This document shows, piece by piece, positions 63,060 to 64,000 of a stretch of 64,000 bases of DNA. Positions within the stretch are counted from its first letter, which is position 1, and every line of letters starts with the position of its first letter. Where the stretch lies: positions 116,669,699 to 116,733,698 of the forward strand of contig OZ038380.1 of the NCBI GenBank assembly GCA_964036045.1, written 5' to 3'. A program made the position numbers and the translations under genes. The DNA comes from Eutreptiella sp. 'Long Island Sound 2002'. Its lineage: Eukaryota; Euglenozoa; Euglenophyceae; Eutreptiales; Eutreptiaceae. The notes beneath the pieces are model-generated. The model was not told the DNA's origin. It saw nothing but the letters and a program-made list of their open reading frames with translations, and ran no database searches.

Positions 63060-64000
63060 AAAAAGGGTTGAAAATAGCCATTTTTGAACACTACATGGGC
63101 AATAGAACGATCTAGACGCCTTGAAAATGCAAACAAAAATTAGTTGCAAGGGATTTTATGGACACTAAATCGGCCATAGAACGCGCCAGACGGCGCAAAA
63201 TAAGCCAAAAACTGTCAGTGGTGATGTGCAATGAGATACTGCGATGCCACCTTTGAGTTACATTGATCATCGTCCTAAAATCTCACATGATCGTCCTGCA
63301 CCCTGCCTCAAAAAAAACTGAAAAAGCCCATTTGGGGACACCAAATGGGCCATAGAAGAGCCTAGACGGCTCAAAATAGCACAAAACGTGGTTGTGGTGA
63401 TGCACATTTGCTCTCATGTGATTTCGCGCCGCTTGGATGCCACCTTGGAGTTACACTGACAATTGTTTTGAACTTTTAGGACAATGGTCTCGAAAGCTGC
63501 TCAAAATAGGCTCAAAACGGCTGTTTTTGGGCACTAAATCGGGGATAGAGCGCCCTATATGGCTGAAAATAGTACAAAGCTTGTTTCTATTGATGGACAT
63601 TTGCTCAACGACCTTTTTAGGCAACTTGTATGCTAACTTTGAGTCAGCTTGATGATCGTCCTCAACTTTCAGGTCGGAGGTGCTAAAAACTGCTCAAAAA
63701 CCGCCGAAAACGGCCTTATTTTGACACTAAATCGGTTATACAGCGGCCTAGATGGCTCCAACGAAGCACAAAACTTGTTCTTGGTGATGCACATTTGCTC
63801 TGCGGTCATTTTGAGGTACTAGGATGCCCACCTTGACTCAGAGTGACGATCGTCCCGAACTTTCACGAAACAGTCTCAAAACGGCCGTCTTTGGACACTA
63901 AATAGGCCATTGGACGCCCTAGAGGGCTCCGAATAGCACAAACTCTGATTGCAGTGATGCGCATTTGCTGTGCGTTCGTGTTGAGCCACTTAAATCTCTG
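63060..64000 (+). repeat. Diverged satellite of 175-193 bp
   Basis: At least five degenerate units share the order (T/G)GACACTAAATCGGCCATAG, CTAGA(C/T)GGCTC, GGTGATGCACATTTGCT and TTGA(G/C)T...GATCGTCCT. Unit starts fall near 63083, 63160, 63335, 63528, 63720 and 63893. The array runs off the window edge. No coding. Confidence 0.75.

Overview
This is nuclear DNA of a microbial eukaryote, not a prokaryote or virus. Genes are split by short GT-AG introns (71-190 bp), two Penelope-like retroelements and a piggyBac-type transposase fragment are present, and there are no operons or bacterial ribosome sites. Penelope-like elements with an N-terminal endonuclease, intron families built from repeated sequence, and the overall repeat style would fit a prasinophyte-like green alga, but nothing here fixes the species. 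Most of the window is accessory, repeat-driven DNA.

Layout. 1-8.2 kb: two damaged copies of a dioxygenase-like gene (597-2378 and 6824-8187). The first is cut off by the terminus of a TA-flanked transposon. Between them lies a 3'-truncated Penelope-like element (about 2.84-6.31 kb, PLE1). 8.19-30.15 kb: a composite element bounded by inverted arms of about 1 kb. It holds a broken transposase-like gene, a zinc-finger protein gene, a 15-kb array of about 177 copies of an 85-bp satellite, and a nested 1.9-kb self-complementary element inside the right arm. 30.8-31.9 kb: a second terminus of the TA-flanked transposon abutting the 5' half of the dioxygenase-like gene in antisense. 32.3-42.4 kb: minus-strand host-like or transposon-borne genes: an Ala-rich exon, a coiled-coil protein, a piggyBac-like C-terminus, a multi-exon Lys/Pro-rich nuclear-type protein, and a dioxygenase-like gene. 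42.4-52.0 kb: a 9.6-kb Penelope-like element (PLE2) on the minus strand with 593-bp direct pseudo-LTRs, GIY-YIG endonuclease upstream of the reverse transcriptase, and a 2.2-kb TTAA-flanked DNA element inserted between them. 52.0-59.6 kb: a gag-type zinc knuckle, a 654-codon frame interrupted by three stop codons, and a five-exon gene with a Lys/Glu-rich tail. 59.6-64 kb: a small gene, a hairpin, a tandem duplication and an old diverged satellite.

The most interesting signal is that introns here are filled with family-specific palindromic or inverted-repeat DNA. The families are TTGGCGCGCCAA arrays, TTCGTACGAA foldbacks, a CCTCTGGAGGAC...CGTTCTGCAG family shared by four introns of one gene, and a GCGCGAGGCCTCGCGC palindrome in the introns and flanks of the 54-59 kb genes. 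This looks like several independent introner-type (intron-generating) transposons. A second signal is the recurrence of in-frame TAG inside otherwise open frames, twice aligned with a Gln codon in a paralogue. Several other frame breaks fall in homopolymers of 7-15 bases, so sequencing error must be excluded. All splice sites, element borders and family assignments were made by eye, without any database search.
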